Origin: Acerihabitans arboris
Lineage (GTDB): Bacteria; Pseudomonadota; Gammaproteobacteria; Enterobacterales; Enterobacteriaceae
Direction of reading: 5' to 3'
Assembly (NCBI RefSeq): GCF_010131535.1
Contig: NZ_WUBS01000011.1
Span: 1-64,000, forward strand
Length of the DNA: 64,000 nucleotides
Shown: positions 19,764 to 31,987 of the stretch, piece after piece
Position numbering within the stretch: position 1 is the first letter of the stretch
Layout of the letters: each line of letters starts with the position of its first letter
The notes under the pieces: generated by a model
What the model saw: only the letters and a program-made list of their open reading frames with translations
Told to the model about the DNA's origin: nothing
Database searches by the model: none
Made by a program: the position numbers and the translations under genes

Positions 19764-21416
19764 TTATTGCGCCTGGCACCAGTTATGCGGCTTGACGATG
19801 CCGCCGTCGGGCGAGGTAAAACCGATACAGCCCAGGATGCTGTCGTAGAGTTTTTCATGGAACACCGGGGTTTTGGCCGCCGCCATGGCGCGCAGCCGGC
19901 TGAACGCCGCCTGGTGGTCGCTCTCCCGCAGGAAGCCGTCCGAGGCCCAGACCATGATGGGAACCGTGCGTTGCTCGATCGGCGCGCGATCGCGCGGCGT
20001 GCCGTGGAAATGCATATTCTCCGATATGGATTCCCCGTGGTCGGAAGCGTAAAACACGATCGCCTGGCGATCGCGCAGCTGATCGAACACCTGTTTGAGG
20101 AAATAGTCGGTATACAGCAGGCTGTTGTCGTAGGAGTTGACCAGTTCCTCGGTCGAGCAGGCATCGTCGATGCCCTGGCACTCCGGCTGGTAACGGGCAA
20201 ACGCGCGCGGATAGCGCTCGGTATACATATAATGGGAGCCTTTGGTGTGCAGCACGATCAGATGCCTGCCGTCGGGATGGCGCGCCATGGAGTCGCGCAG
20301 TTCAGCCACCAGCGCCATATCATCCACCGGTTGGCCCGCGTTGCGTTTTTCCGCCTGGATGGTTTCCCGCAGGGCATAGTCATCGGCCATCACCTTATTA
20401 TAAAACCAGGCCTCGCTCTGCATGGAAAACAGTTCGGAGCTGAAACCCTGCTTTTTTAAAACGGAAAAGACGTTCATCTCTTTTAGGGTGCGCTGCGGCG
20501 CTTCGGACGCCCCGCCCTCGCGCACAAACATACAGCGCAGGGAGAGTTTGGTGGAGGTATCGCAGGAATAGCCCTGCAGCAACGCCAGGTTCTTTTCCTT
20601 GTCCAGGTTTGGCGTATTGTCGCGCCGGTAGCCATAAGCGCCCATATGGTCGCGACGGGCGCTCTCGCCGATGATAAACACCACATAGAGATCGTTCACA
20701 TCCTTCGGCGGCGCATAGGTAAAATGCTCAGCGGGATCAAACAGCTTGCGACTGTCCTCCGCCTGGCTATAAGAGCTGTAGATCAGCATCCCCAGGGCCG
20801 ACAGCCAGTTTGACGGCGAGTAGGATCCGGCGACCACGCCGCCATAGCTGGCCATGGTGCGGTTGCTCTCGCGATCGTGCCGGTCCTGTATCTGCCCCAT
20901 CAGCTTAAGCGGCAGCCAGCAGCACAGGGCGGCGGCCAGGATCAGCAGGCCTTTTCTGGAAATATGCCTGGCGCTGCTGCGCCTGAGCGCCGCCTCGGGC
21001 ATCGGCGCCAGCCAGATCAGCGCCAGGGGGATCAGGCTGACCAGGATAACCCAGATAAAGAAGTGGTAACCCACCGATTCCTTCGACAGGTCCACATCGG
21101 TGGTCATCACGGCGGCCAGGATGCCGTAGCCGATATCGACGTTATACAGCACCATGTAATAACTGGCGGCCACCGAGCTCACCACCACCAGGCTGACCAA
21201 TACGCGATACACCGTGCTTCCCACCAGCGAAAGCAGCATGGTCAAGAAAAACACCAGTGAAAACAACGCCAGCACCTCGATACCCACCGAGAGGGCATTG
21301 TCATATTGCAGGTGCTGATAGCGGCGGAACAAAATGGGTATGTTAAGGATAATCCCGATATAAAAGGCAATAAACAGGGATATTTTCAGTTGTGATAGTT
21401 GAAGAAGCTTTCTCAT
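19764..21416 (-). CDS. eptB: Kdo phosphoethanolamine transferase EptB
   Basis: 550 residues (E. coli 563). Five N-terminal membrane helices within residues 1-185, then a periplasmic sulfatase-fold domain. Catalytic and metal signatures are FIIGESARRDHMGAYGY, CDTSTKLSLRC (nucleophilic Thr region), HTKGSHYMY and ASDHGESISEN. The CDTSTKLSLRCMFVR segment and the -NWC- C-terminus are those of EptB rather than EptA or EptC. It adds phosphoethanolamine to the Kdo of LPS, changing surface charge and metal binding. It is not at this location in E. coli. Confidence 0.93.
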   Translation of the reverse strand: MRKLLQLSQLKISLFIAFYIGIILNIPILFRRYQHLQYDNALSVGIEVLALFSLVFFLTMLLSLVGSTVYRVLVSLVVVSSVAASYYMVLYNVDIGYGILAAVMTTDVDLSKESVGYHFFIWVILVSLIPLALIWLAPMPEAALRRSSARHISRKGLLILAAALCCWLPLKLMGQIQDRHDRESNRTMASYGGVVAGSYSPSNWLSALGMLIYSSYSQAEDSRKLFDPAEHFTYAPPKDVNDLYVVFIIGESARRDHMGAYGYRRDNTPNLDKEKNLALLQGYSCDTSTKLSLRCMFVREGGASEAPQRTLKEMNVFSVLKKQGFSSELFSMQSEAWFYNKVMADDYALRETIQAEKRNAGQPVDDMALVAELRDSMARHPDGRHLIVLHTKGSHYMYTERYPRAFARYQPECQGIDDACSTEELVNSYDNSLLYTDYFLKQVFDQLRDRQAIVFYASDHGESISENMHFHGTPRDRAPIEQRTVPIMVWASDGFLRESDHQAAFSRLRAMAAAKTPVFHEKLYDSILGCIGFTSPDGGIVKPHNWCQAQ

Positions 21417-21801
21417 TAATTATGTTTTTCTCAGTATAAATGACCGCGGATAAGCACGCTCCGCACTTAATCAACCTCCGCCGGGCCATCTTTGATGCCT
21501 TCGGAATATCAGACAATGGATAAGACAATCCCTATCGGACCCGCTTATGCCACAGGTGGTTCATAAAGTATGACAAATATGAGACGTTATGATGTAACAA
21601 TACATGTTGCCAACCGGGACATGCGCGCATCAATAGCAATAAGACATAAACAGGCGGGTGAGCGCCGCCCCGCTCATGACCGCGCGGGCGGGGCTCGGTC
21701 CGGGGTTCGCAACCCCCGGCCCCCGGCCGTTCCGGTGATTTACCGGCGCGGACGGGGCGGGGATAGTGCTGGGATGGCGCGGGAAATGCGCCGGTGATGG
21801 C
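21417..21801. other. Intergenic region eptB-gcvP
   Basis: 385 bases without a convincing gene. The half next to gcvP is very GC-rich and holds several hairpins, including CCGGGG/CCCCGG around 21702-21722; these probably terminate gcvTHP on the minus strand, though no T tract is obvious. The half next to eptB is AT-rich and should hold the eptB promoter. Short open frames here do not resemble proteins. Confidence 0.5.
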
Positions 21802-24666
<2,865 letters not shown>

Positions 24667-24717
24667 AAACAGCAATTCCTGCATCGGGCATGGGACGGGG
24701 AAATGGCAACGTGCTCG

Positions 24718-24743
24718 ACGTGACAGGGATCATCCTGTCACGT
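24718..24743. other. Intercistronic hairpin gcvH-gcvP
   Basis: A perfect 10-bp stem, ACGTGACAGG/CCTGTCACGT, with a 6-base loop lies in the 140-base gap between gcvH and gcvP. On the plus strand it is followed by CTTTTTGG, so it looks like a terminator for antisense transcription. On the sense strand there is no T tract, so mRNA processing or 3' protection of gcvTH is more likely. Confidence 0.55.
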
Positions 24744-24806
24744 CTTTTTGGCGCCGGGACAATTTGCAATAGTCCGGAGCCAGGTATCTTACCGAAAGCC
24801 GATAGG

Positions 24807-25199
24807 TTACTCGTCTTCGTCGAGCGTGGCCTCATAGGCCTCGGCGTCAAGCAAACCGGCAACTTCGCTTTCGTCGTCGGCTTTAATCTGGAACAGCCAA
24901 CCGTCGGTGTACGGAGCGCTGTTCACCAGCTCCGGCGAAGCTTCCAGCTCTTCGTTCACCGCCACGATTTCGCCGCCGATAGGGGCGTAGATATCCGATG
25001 CGGCTTTTACCGATTCGGCCACCGCGCAATCATCGCTGGCGGAAAAAGCGGTGCCGATTTCCGGCAGGTCGATAAAGACCATATCGCCCAGCAGCTCCTG
25101 GGCATGCTCGGTAATGCCGACGGTGTACACGCCGTTGCCTTCATTGCGCACCCATTCATGGGAATTAGTATATTTTAGTTCTTGCGGCACATTGCTCAT
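24807..25199 (-). CDS. gcvH: Glycine cleavage system H protein
   Basis: 130 residues from the ATG at 25199 ([16 protein letters not shown]). The lipoylated lysine is Lys65 in AESVKAASD. It shuttles the aminomethyl intermediate between the P, T and L proteins. A start four codons upstream is also possible but lacks family support. The gap to gcvT is 26 bases. Confidence 0.97.
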   Translation of the reverse strand: MSNVPQELKYTNSHEWVRNEGNGVYTVGITEHAQELLGDMVFIDLPEIGTAFSASDDCAVAESVKAASDIYAPIGGEIVAVNEELEASPELVNSAPYTDGWLFQIKADDESEVAGLLDAEAYEATLDEDE

Positions 25200-25225
25200 T
25201 GCCTTCCTCACTCTTGCAAAGTTAA

Positions 25226-26323
25226 TTATTGAACGACCGGTTTACCGGCGCGTACAAAACCAGGTTTGGTGACCTTAACCGGCATCTCGCGGTTACGGAT
25301 TAATACAATGGCGTGCTCGCCGATACCGGCGGGCACGCGGGCCAGGGCAATGCTGAAACCTAAGGTGGGCGAGAACGAACCGCTGGTTATCACGCCCGTT
25401 TTCATATTACCGTCGGCATCGGTAAAGTGCACCGTCAGGTCGTTGCGCAGCACCCCTTTTTCGGTCATCACCAGGCCGACCAGTTGGTCGGTGCCGGCGC
25501 GGCGCTGGGCTTCAAGCGCCTCGCGGCCGATAAAATCGCGATCTTCCGGCTGCCAGGTGATGGTCCAGCCCATATTGGCGGCCAGCGGCGAGATGCGCTC
25601 ATCCATTTCCTGGCCGTACAGGTTCATGCCGGCCTCCAGGCGCAGCGTATCGCGCGCGCCCAGGCCGCAGGGTTTCACGCCCGCCGCCAGCAGTTTTTGC
25701 CAGAAGGCTTCCGCCTCGGTTTTCGGCAACGCAATCTCAAACCCCGCCTCGCCGGTATAACCGGTGGTGGCAATAAACAGCTCGCCCGACTGTACGCCAA
25801 AGAAAGGTTTCATCCCGGCCACCGCCGCCTGTTGCGCCGGCGTGAACAACGTGCGCGCCTTTTCCTGGGCCTGCGGCCCCTGGACGGCAATCAGCGCCAG
25901 GTCGTCGCGCACCTGGACCGACACGTTGTAAGGCGCCGCATGGTCGGTAACCCAGGTCACGTCCTTTTCGCGGGTGGCGGAGTTCACCACCAGGCGGAAA
26001 TAGGTTTCATCCAGGAAATAGACAATCAGATCGTCGATAACGCCGCCGGACGCGTTCAACATGCCGCTGTAGAGCGCCTTGCCGGGCACGATGAGCTTGG
26101 CCACGTCATTGGCCAGCAGGTAGCGCAGGTATTCACGAACTCGGGGCCCTTTCAAATCGATGATGGTCATGTGGGACACATCAAACATGCCCGCGTCGCG
26201 GCGCACCTGGTGATGCTCCTCCAGCTGGGAGCCATAGTGCAGCGGCATCATCCAACCGTGGAAATCCACCATTTTAGCGCCGCACGCAATGTGCTGTTCA
26301 TATAGCGATGTCAGCTGGGCCAT
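25226..26323 (-). CDS. gcvT: Glycine cleavage system aminomethyltransferase, T protein
   Basis: 365 residues (E. coli 364). Tetrahydrofolate-binding GcvT fold: YDVS-like MFDVSHM near residue 50, the ALIAVQGP segment, [11 protein letters not shown] and [13 protein letters not shown] are intact. It transfers the methylene group from GcvH to tetrahydrofolate and releases ammonia. First gene of gcvTHP; the promoter must lie in 26324-26580. Confidence 0.97.
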   Translation of the reverse strand: MAQLTSLYEQHIACGAKMVDFHGWMMPLHYGSQLEEHHQVRRDAGMFDVSHMTIIDLKGPRVREYLRYLLANDVAKLIVPGKALYSGMLNASGGVIDDLIVYFLDETYFRLVVNSATREKDVTWVTDHAAPYNVSVQVRDDLALIAVQGPQAQEKARTLFTPAQQAAVAGMKPFFGVQSGELFIATTGYTGEAGFEIALPKTEAEAFWQKLLAAGVKPCGLGARDTLRLEAGMNLYGQEMDERISPLAANMGWTITWQPEDRDFIGREALEAQRRAGTDQLVGLVMTEKGVLRNDLTVHFTDADGNMKTGVITSGSFSPTLGFSIALARVPAGIGEHAIVLIRNREMPVKVTKPGFVRAGKPVVQ

Positions 26324-26677
26324 CTCGTCCTCTTTGTGGTCAAATCAGGAGCAATCAAATTGAATGTTACGTCACGCCGCTCTTATTGAACCCTCGGCGC
26401 AAACGATACCTTTTGCCAGAAGTTACCACTGAATCCCGGGGGAAACCATAAATTAAATTATCCTGCCGGGGGCGATGGTCGCGGGAAAGGGAGCGGTGCC
26501 GATCAGCACGTTATACTGGCAAATAGCGTTATACGGCGCACAAACGACAAAGGCGCGCCGGCAAAAGCAAAATATGATAACAAAAAACCCTGACTTTGGT
26601 CGGGGGAAAAATATTTTTTACCGATGTCGGATTAGAAAATATAATGCAAATTATCAGGTTAAATTAGATTATTTCAA
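26324..26677. promoter_or_regulatory. gcvTHP upstream region
   Basis: 354 bases between ubiI and gcvT. Next to ubiI it holds a terminator (26582-26605) and an AT-rich stretch with two CTAAT motifs on the minus strand (about 26637-26667), the element bound by GcvA in E. coli. The remainder towards gcvT carries the presumed promoter but no clear -35/-10 pair. No glycine-riboswitch-like fold is recognisable. Confidence 0.45.
26582..26605 (-). terminator. Rho-independent terminator of the ubiI operon
   Basis: On the minus strand CCCCGAC-CAAA-GTCAGGG (7 pairs, one G-T) is followed by TTTTTTG, about 70 bases past the ubiI stop. It would separate the pepP-ubiH-ubiI transcript from gcvTHP. Confidence 0.75.
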
Positions 26678-27892
26678 TCAAACGCCGCCCTGCTCCAGCC
26701 ACTCGGGCAGATCGTTAAGTCCCATCGCCTGGCGGATTAAACGGGGCTTGACGCCGGGTACCGTATCGGCCAGCCGGAGCCCGGCATCGCGTACCCATTT
26801 TTTCAGCGGATGATTACCGTCGAACAACTGCCGGAATCCCTGCATGCCGGCCAGCATCACGGCGGCGCTGTGCTTGCGGCGGCGCTCATAGCGGCGCAGG
26901 TAGGGATGATGGCCGATATCCTTGCCGGCCTGCTGTAGCCTGCGCAGCTCCGACAGCAGTTCGGCCACGTCCATAAAGCCCAGGTTTACCCCCTGCCCGG
27001 CCAGCGGGTGGACGGTGTGGGCCGCATCCCCCACCAATACCAGTCGGTGCGCGGCGAAATCCCGTGCATAACGGGCGGTCAGGGGGAAGGTTAACCGTTC
27101 GCTTTGCAACTCGCATAAGCCCAGGACCAGGTTGAAATGCGCGGCCAGTCGCGCGTTGAACTCGGCCGGCGCCTGCGCCTGATGCCGTTGTGCCGCGTCC
27201 GGCGGCAGGGACCAGACGATGGAGCACAGATGCGGATCGCCCAGCGGCAGGAATGCCAGGATGCCGTCGCCATGAAACGCCTGGCGCGCAATGCCGCCGT
27301 GCGGGAGTTCGGTGCGAATGGTGGCCACCAGGGCGTGATGCTGGTAATCCCAGAAGGTCAGCGGGATATCGGCATAGCGGCGCAGCCAGGAGTTGGCGCC
27401 GTCCGCGCCCACCACCAGCCGGGCGGTAAGCATCCGGTCGTCGTCCAGGGTAATAAACGCCTCGTTTTCGCCCCAGGCGATCTGGCGCGGCGCGGCCGGG
27501 CAAAGCAGCGTCACATCGGACGACCCCGCGGCCCGGCGCCACAGCGCCTGGTGCATGACCGGGTTCTCGACGATATGACCCAGATGCGCGTAGCCCAGCT
27601 GTTGCCCGTCGAAGGCGATATTGCCGAAACTGTCGTTGTCCCAGACCTGCATGCCCTGATAGGGATTGGCGCGCAGCGCGACGATATCGTCCCAGGCTCC
27701 CACATGCTCCAGCAGGCGCTGGCTGGCGGCATTGATGGCCGACACCCGCAGCGCCGGGCGGTCGGCCGGCGAAACCGGCTCCGGCGCCTGTTGTTCCAGC
27801 ACGGCAATCCGCATGCCGCTGCCCTGGAGCCCGCAGGCCAGCGCCAGGCCTACCATGCCGCCGCCGTTGATGACCACGTCGAATGCTTGCAT
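26678..27892 (-). CDS. ubiI: Ubiquinone C5-hydroxylase UbiI
   Basis: 404 residues, flavin monooxygenase of the UbiH/COQ6 family. The N-terminal FAD-binding GGGMVGLALACGLQ, the DG-motif GADGANSWLR and the LVGDAAHTVHPLAGQG motif are present. It hydroxylates the ubiquinone ring at C5 under aerobic conditions. Located directly after ubiH (17-base gap), the order in which UbiI (VisC) is found in enterobacteria. Confidence 0.94.
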   Translation of the reverse strand: MQAFDVVINGGGMVGLALACGLQGSGMRIAVLEQQAPEPVSPADRPALRVSAINAASQRLLEHVGAWDDIVALRANPYQGMQVWDNDSFGNIAFDGQQLGYAHLGHIVENPVMHQALWRRAAGSSDVTLLCPAAPRQIAWGENEAFITLDDDRMLTARLVVGADGANSWLRRYADIPLTFWDYQHHALVATIRTELPHGGIARQAFHGDGILAFLPLGDPHLCSIVWSLPPDAAQRHQAQAPAEFNARLAAHFNLVLGLCELQSERLTFPLTARYARDFAAHRLVLVGDAAHTVHPLAGQGVNLGFMDVAELLSELRRLQQAGKDIGHHPYLRRYERRRKHSAAVMLAGMQGFRQLFDGNHPLKKWVRDAGLRLADTVPGVKPRLIRQAMGLNDLPEWLEQGGV

Positions 27893-27909
27893 AACAGTTA
27901 TATCCTTAG

Positions 27910-29088
27910 TTAACGTATCACCCAGCCTAACGTTTGCCGCGCCAGCGCGTCGCGCAGCACCGACGAGGAGGCCATGGTGGCAAGGCCGAGATTGCGCGCG
28001 ACCACCAGCGGAAGATGCCGGTTGGCAAACAGATGGATCAAGCCGTCGGTAATGCCCACGGTGCCGGCCTGATCGGGCAAACGGCGCCGCTGGTAGCGCT
28101 GCAGGGTGGCATAAGCGCCCGGATCCTCGCCCCGCGCCAGGGCGGCGGCCAGGATTTCCGCCAGCGTCATCACGTCGCGCAGCCCCAGGTTGAACCCCTG
28201 GCCGGCAATCGGATGCAGGGTCTGCGCCGCATTGCCCACCAGCGCCAGCCGGTGGCTGATATGGCGCGTGGCGGTACGCAGCTGCAACGAATAACCATGC
28301 CGTTGCCCGCAGGCGGTGATACGTCCGAGCTGCCAGCCGAACGCGGTTTGCAGCGCATCGATAAACCGGGCGTCGCTCCAGTCGGTTATTTCATGCCGCC
28401 GGGACTGCGGCAGGCACCATACCAGCGAGCTGCGGCCCTGCGACATAGGCAGCATGGCCAGCGGCCCATGCTCCGTAAAGCGCTCATAGGCGCGGCCCTG
28501 ATGGGCTATGGCGGTGGTGACATTGGCGATAATCGCCATCTGCCCGTAGTCTTCCTGGCGCCACTGGATATCGCAATGGCGCGCCGCCAGGGAGTGGGAG
28601 CCGTCCGCCGCCACCAGCAGCGAGCCGGCCAGCCGCGCGCCGTTATCAAGCGTCACCTGGATATCGTCCTGCCGGCGGGTAATATCCCGAAGCATGGCGG
28701 GACAATGCAGCCTCACCCCGGGGGCCTGGCGCAGCAGGGCGAACAACCGCTGCCCCGCGTCATGCAATTCCACCACATAACCCAGCGCGGGCACGCGGTA
28801 ATCGCGCGCCTCCAGCCGTACCTTGCCCGCGTGGCCGCGATCGCTGACCTCCACCCGGGCGATGGGCGTGGCGCAGGACATCAGCGAAGGCCAGACGCCG
28901 ATGGCGGTCAGCTGCCGGCAGGTGCCCTGGGCCAGGGCGATGGCGCGCGCGTCGTAACCCGGGTGCCGGCGGCTTTCAGGCGCGGCGGCCTCCACCAGAT
29001 CGATATCGAGCCGCCCGCCGGTCATATGGGATAAGGCCAGGGCCAGCGTGGCGCCGGCCATGCCGCCGCCGATAATAATCACCGACAT
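27910..29088 (-). CDS. ubiH: Ubiquinone C1 hydroxylase UbiH (2-octaprenyl-6-methoxyphenol hydroxylase)
   Basis: 392 residues, a paralogue of the neighbouring UbiI. FAD site GGGMAGATLALALSH, AADGSHSLAAR and the ALVGNAAQTLHPIAGQG motif, where Asn replaces the usual Asp as in E. coli UbiH. It catalyses the ring C1 hydroxylation. The pepP stop is 3 bases upstream, so pepP-ubiH-ubiI is one transcription unit. Confidence 0.95.
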   Translation of the reverse strand: MSVIIIGGGMAGATLALALSHMTGGRLDIDLVEAAAPESRRHPGYDARAIALAQGTCRQLTAIGVWPSLMSCATPIARVEVSDRGHAGKVRLEARDYRVPALGYVVELHDAGQRLFALLRQAPGVRLHCPAMLRDITRRQDDIQVTLDNGARLAGSLLVAADGSHSLAARHCDIQWRQEDYGQMAIIANVTTAIAHQGRAYERFTEHGPLAMLPMSQGRSSLVWCLPQSRRHEITDWSDARFIDALQTAFGWQLGRITACGQRHGYSLQLRTATRHISHRLALVGNAAQTLHPIAGQGFNLGLRDVMTLAEILAAALARGEDPGAYATLQRYQRRRLPDQAGTVGITDGLIHLFANRHLPLVVARNLGLATMASSSVLRDALARQTLGWVIR

Positions 29089-29091
29089 AGG

Positions 29092-30405
29092 CTAGCGCGC
29101 CGCCGCCATCAGCGCTTCAATGGCATCCGGGTCCTTGACCACCGAATCGGTGAGATTCTCGTTGCCCTGTTCGGTGATAACGATATTGTCCTCGATGCGG
29201 ATGCCGATGCCGCGATACTGCGGCGGCACGTCCGCGTCCATGGCGATATAGATGCCCGGCTCGATGGTCAGCACCATGCCCGGTTCCAGGATCCTGCCCC
29301 GCTCCGGGGCGCCGTAATCGCCGACGTCATGCACATCCAGGCCCAGCCAATGGCTTAAGCCGTGCATAAAGAACTGCCGGTGGGCCTGGGCGGCGATCAG
29401 CCCGGCCACCTCGCCCTTCAGTACGCCCAATGCCACCAGCCCGGCCACCATGATCCGCACCGCCTGTTCGTTGACCTCGCGGATGCTGGTGCCGGGCCGG
29501 TATAGCTCAAGGGATTTATCCAGCATGGCCAGCACGATGTCGTACACCGCCCGCTGTTCGGGACTGAAGGTGCCGTTCACCGGAAAGGTGCGGGTAATGT
29601 CGCCCGCATAACCCCGGTATTCACAGCCGGCGTCGATCAGCACCAGATCGCCGTCGCGCATCCGCGCCTCGTTTTCGGTGTAGTGCAGGATGCAGCCGTT
29701 TTCGCCGCTGCCGACGATGGTATTGTAGGAGGGATAGCGGGCGCCGTGCCGGTTGAACTCATGCAGGATTTCGCCTTCAAGCTGGTATTCATACTGGCCC
29801 GGACGGCAGGTTTGCATGGCGCGGGCATGCCCGAGCGCGGTGATTTCACCGGCGCGGCGCATCACCGCCAGTTCTTCCGCCGATTTAAACAGACGCAGGT
29901 CATGCACCCACGGACGCCAGTCGGTAATGGTGCCGGGCGCGCGCAAATGCTGACGGTAGCCGCGACGCAGGGTATCAAGGGCGTTAAATACCAGGGTATC
30001 GGCAAAGGCATATTCACCCTGGGCGTGGTACACCACATCCAGGCCGTTCAGCAGCAGATGCAGTTGATGCCCGATCTCGCCCCAGGGCAAGGCCCGGTCC
30101 ACGCCCAGCCTGGCGGGCGCCGCTTCCTGGCCCAGGCGGCGGCCGAACCAGGTTTCCGCGCCGGGATCGCGCACCCGGTTAAACAGCACGCTGTGGTAGT
30201 GGGTCGCGTCGCTTTTGATCAGTATCAGCGCCGCCTCGGGCTCGTTGAAACCGGTGAAATACCAGAAGTCGCTGTTCTGACGATAAGGATATTCACTGTC
30301 GGCGTTACGTGTCGCCTCCGGCGCGGCAAAAATCACGGCGGCGCTGGCCGGAGCCATTTTCGCCAGCAATGCCTGACGACGGCGTAAATATTCTTGTGGT
30401 GTCAT
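29092..30405 (-). CDS. pepP: Xaa-Pro aminopeptidase P
   Basis: 437 residues from the ATG at 30405, preceded by CAGGGGAAAG; a longer frame upstream (from 30438) adds 11 residues without family match. Creatinase N-domain then pita-bread fold with the dinuclear metal ligands: DAGCEYRGYAGDITRTF (two Asp), the His in FMHGLSHWLGLDVHD, EPGIYI (Glu) and the final RIEDNIVI (Glu). It removes N-terminal residues before proline. First gene of pepP-ubiH-ubiI. Confidence 0.95.
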   Translation of the reverse strand: MTPQEYLRRRQALLAKMAPASAAVIFAAPEATRNADSEYPYRQNSDFWYFTGFNEPEAALILIKSDATHYHSVLFNRVRDPGAETWFGRRLGQEAAPARLGVDRALPWGEIGHQLHLLLNGLDVVYHAQGEYAFADTLVFNALDTLRRGYRQHLRAPGTITDWRPWVHDLRLFKSAEELAVMRRAGEITALGHARAMQTCRPGQYEYQLEGEILHEFNRHGARYPSYNTIVGSGENGCILHYTENEARMRDGDLVLIDAGCEYRGYAGDITRTFPVNGTFSPEQRAVYDIVLAMLDKSLELYRPGTSIREVNEQAVRIMVAGLVALGVLKGEVAGLIAAQAHRQFFMHGLSHWLGLDVHDVGDYGAPERGRILEPGMVLTIEPGIYIAMDADVPPQYRGIGIRIEDNIVITEQGNENLTDSVVKDPDAIEALMAAAR

Positions 30406-30481
30406 CACTTTCCCCTGCGTGATCATGCTAAAAAACATTCATCGGATTGCCGTGCCGGTTGCGCTGACCCTGTTACGCTAT

Positions 30482-31063
30482 TCAGTGCAGCGTCGGTTTC
30501 GGCTTTTCCAACGGGTCGGGCTGTTCCGGATGGGTAAATCCATTATGGCAAAGAATCGCGGCCATACGCACGTATTCGACGACCTCCTCCAGCGACTGCG
30601 CCAGCTCTTCCTGATCTTCATCTTCGTCATAACCGAGCTGGCCGATATTGCGCAGGTCGTCGATGGCTTCCTTCAGTTCGCCTTTGATCTTATCGAGCTG
30701 CGGCTGCATCACGCCCAGTCCCAGCAGGAAATGGTTCACCCAGCCGGCCAGCGCGTCCACGCGTTCAAACACCGTGGAGCGATCGTCGTCGGGCAGCATC
30801 AGCTGGAACATAAACTCCTCGTCGTCGAGCGAGTGCGCGGTGGCTTCGTGCAGTTGGCGCAGCGGGTCGGCCAGGGTTTGCGAAAAGGCCATACCTTCGT
30901 TGGTCAGCTCATGCACCAGGGTCTGCCAGCTGTGATCTTTATTGCCGCCGCACAGCATGCCGCTTATCAAACCATGCATTTCCGCCGGTGTCAGCGCCAC
31001 GGCCTGCTGGTTCAGCAGTTGGTTGAGGTTTTCGTAGTCCGGAAAGGTATTTTGTATAGACAT
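30482..31063 (-). CDS. ygfB: UPF0149 family protein YgfB
   Basis: 193 residues, all-helical YecA/YgfB family protein: [17 protein letters not shown], the acidic [15 protein letters not shown] segment and [11 protein letters not shown] are characteristic. Molecular function is not settled in enterobacteria (in Pseudomonas a YgfB influences peptidoglycan-recycling gene expression). It is divergent from zapA and precedes pepP, as in E. coli. Confidence 0.93.
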   Translation of the reverse strand: MSIQNTFPDYENLNQLLNQQAVALTPAEMHGLISGMLCGGNKDHSWQTLVHELTNEGMAFSQTLADPLRQLHEATAHSLDDEEFMFQLMLPDDDRSTVFERVDALAGWVNHFLLGLGVMQPQLDKIKGELKEAIDDLRNIGQLGYDEDEDQEELAQSLEEVVEYVRMAAILCHNGFTHPEQPDPLEKPKPTLH

Positions 31064-31276
31064 GCGCTTTCATCGTCGTTGGCAGGATAAGTTCGTGTTA
31101 TGCTACCACCAAGGTCCGTAGCTATACCAGAAAGGGCGTGTATCTTCTGTTTTATATGGATTCTTCTGTTTGATATAGCGCATGGATATAGAGTATAGTT
31201 GCGCCCGCTCTGCGCTCCCGCAATGGTGAAACGGGGGTGTCCGGGCGTCGGCGCGGTAACAAAGCAGGAAGGTGGT

Positions 31277-31606
31277 ATGTCCGCACAACCGGTAGATATT
31301 CAAATTTTTGGCCGCACGTTAAGGGTAAATTGCCCGCCGGAACAACAAGAAGCGTTGAACCTGGCGGCGGATGACCTTAATCAACGGTTGCAAGATCTTA
31401 AAGTTCGCACTAGAGTCACCAATACAGAACAGCTTGTTTTTATCGCGGCGCTGAACGTTTGCCACGAACTGGCGCAGGAAAGAGTTAAAACGCGTGATTA
31501 CGCCGCCAACATGGAACAGCGTATCCGGTTACTGCAGCAGACGATTGAGCAGGCACTGGTAGAACAGGGCCGGATCTCCGAGCGACCAGGTACGCAGTTC
31601 GAGTAA
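31277..31606 (+). CDS. zapA: Cell division protein ZapA
   Basis: 109 residues from the ATG at 31277 with AGGAAGG upstream. [21 protein letters not shown], then the [17 protein letters not shown] dimer region and a C-terminal coiled coil (about 65-95). It crosslinks FtsZ protofilaments at the Z ring. An upstream in-frame start (31199) has no ribosome site and is rejected. It immediately precedes 6S RNA. Confidence 0.95.
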   Translation: MSAQPVDIQIFGRTLRVNCPPEQQEALNLAADDLNQRLQDLKVRTRVTNTEQLVFIAALNVCHELAQERVKTRDYAANMEQRIRLLQQTIEQALVEQGRISERPGTQFE

Positions 31607-31648
31607 CGATAGCCGCCGGGAGTGAGTCTCGCGGAACAAGAATACAAA

Positions 31649-31831
31649 ATTTCTCTGAGGTGTTCGCCAGCGGGCCCGTCCCCTGAGCCGATAATTTTTA
31701 CCACAAGAATGTGGCGATCTGTAACTGGTGCGCAAGCTCGGCTCGTCCGAGAAGCCTTAAGGTTATAACGCTGCGTTCACCTTGAACCATGGGTTCAAGG
31801 GTTACAGCCTGCGGCGGCATCTCGGAGATCC
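31649..31831 (+). ncRNA. ssrS: 6S RNA
   Basis: About 183 nt matching E. coli 6S RNA along its length: ATTTCTCTGAGGTGTTCG start, CCCTGAGCCGATA, ACCACAAGAATGTGGCG, CCGAGAAGCCTTAA, the GGTTCAAGGGTTACAGCCTGC segment and the closing ATCTCGGAGATCC. The ends pair into the closing stem and the central bubble mimics an open promoter. It sequesters sigma70 RNA polymerase in stationary phase. The zapA-ssrS-ygfA order is conserved. Confidence 0.96.
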
Positions 31832-31845
31832 ATTCAAAGCGTAGT

Positions 31846-31868
31846 GTCGGCTTGCGCCTTAAGCCGAC
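31846..31868 (+). other. Hairpin in the ssrS-ygfA leader
   Basis: A perfect 8-bp stem, GTCGGCTT/AAGCCGAC, with a 7-base loop lies just past the 6S RNA end and 119 bases before ygfA. No T tract follows, so it is more likely a processing or leader structure than a terminator, in line with ssrS-ygfA cotranscription in E. coli. Confidence 0.45.
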
Positions 31869-31987
31869 GTGCGTGTAGCGCCTGCAGAACGTCGTGCAGC
31901 TTGTGTTAAGCCCCCTGTTTTCATACCCTCGCTGTGACTTTATGACATACTTGCCAGCATCCTTTTAAAGCATACCCTTAATCATCC

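Noticed and set aside
21570-21797. 75-codon frame between eptB and gcvP
   Set aside because: Lies in a GC-rich hairpin region, is Arg/Gly-rich and has no support.
26324-26580. Glycine riboswitch in front of gcvT
   Set aside because: No glycine-riboswitch core or tandem aptamer pattern is seen; enterobacterial gcv operons use GcvA/GcvR instead.
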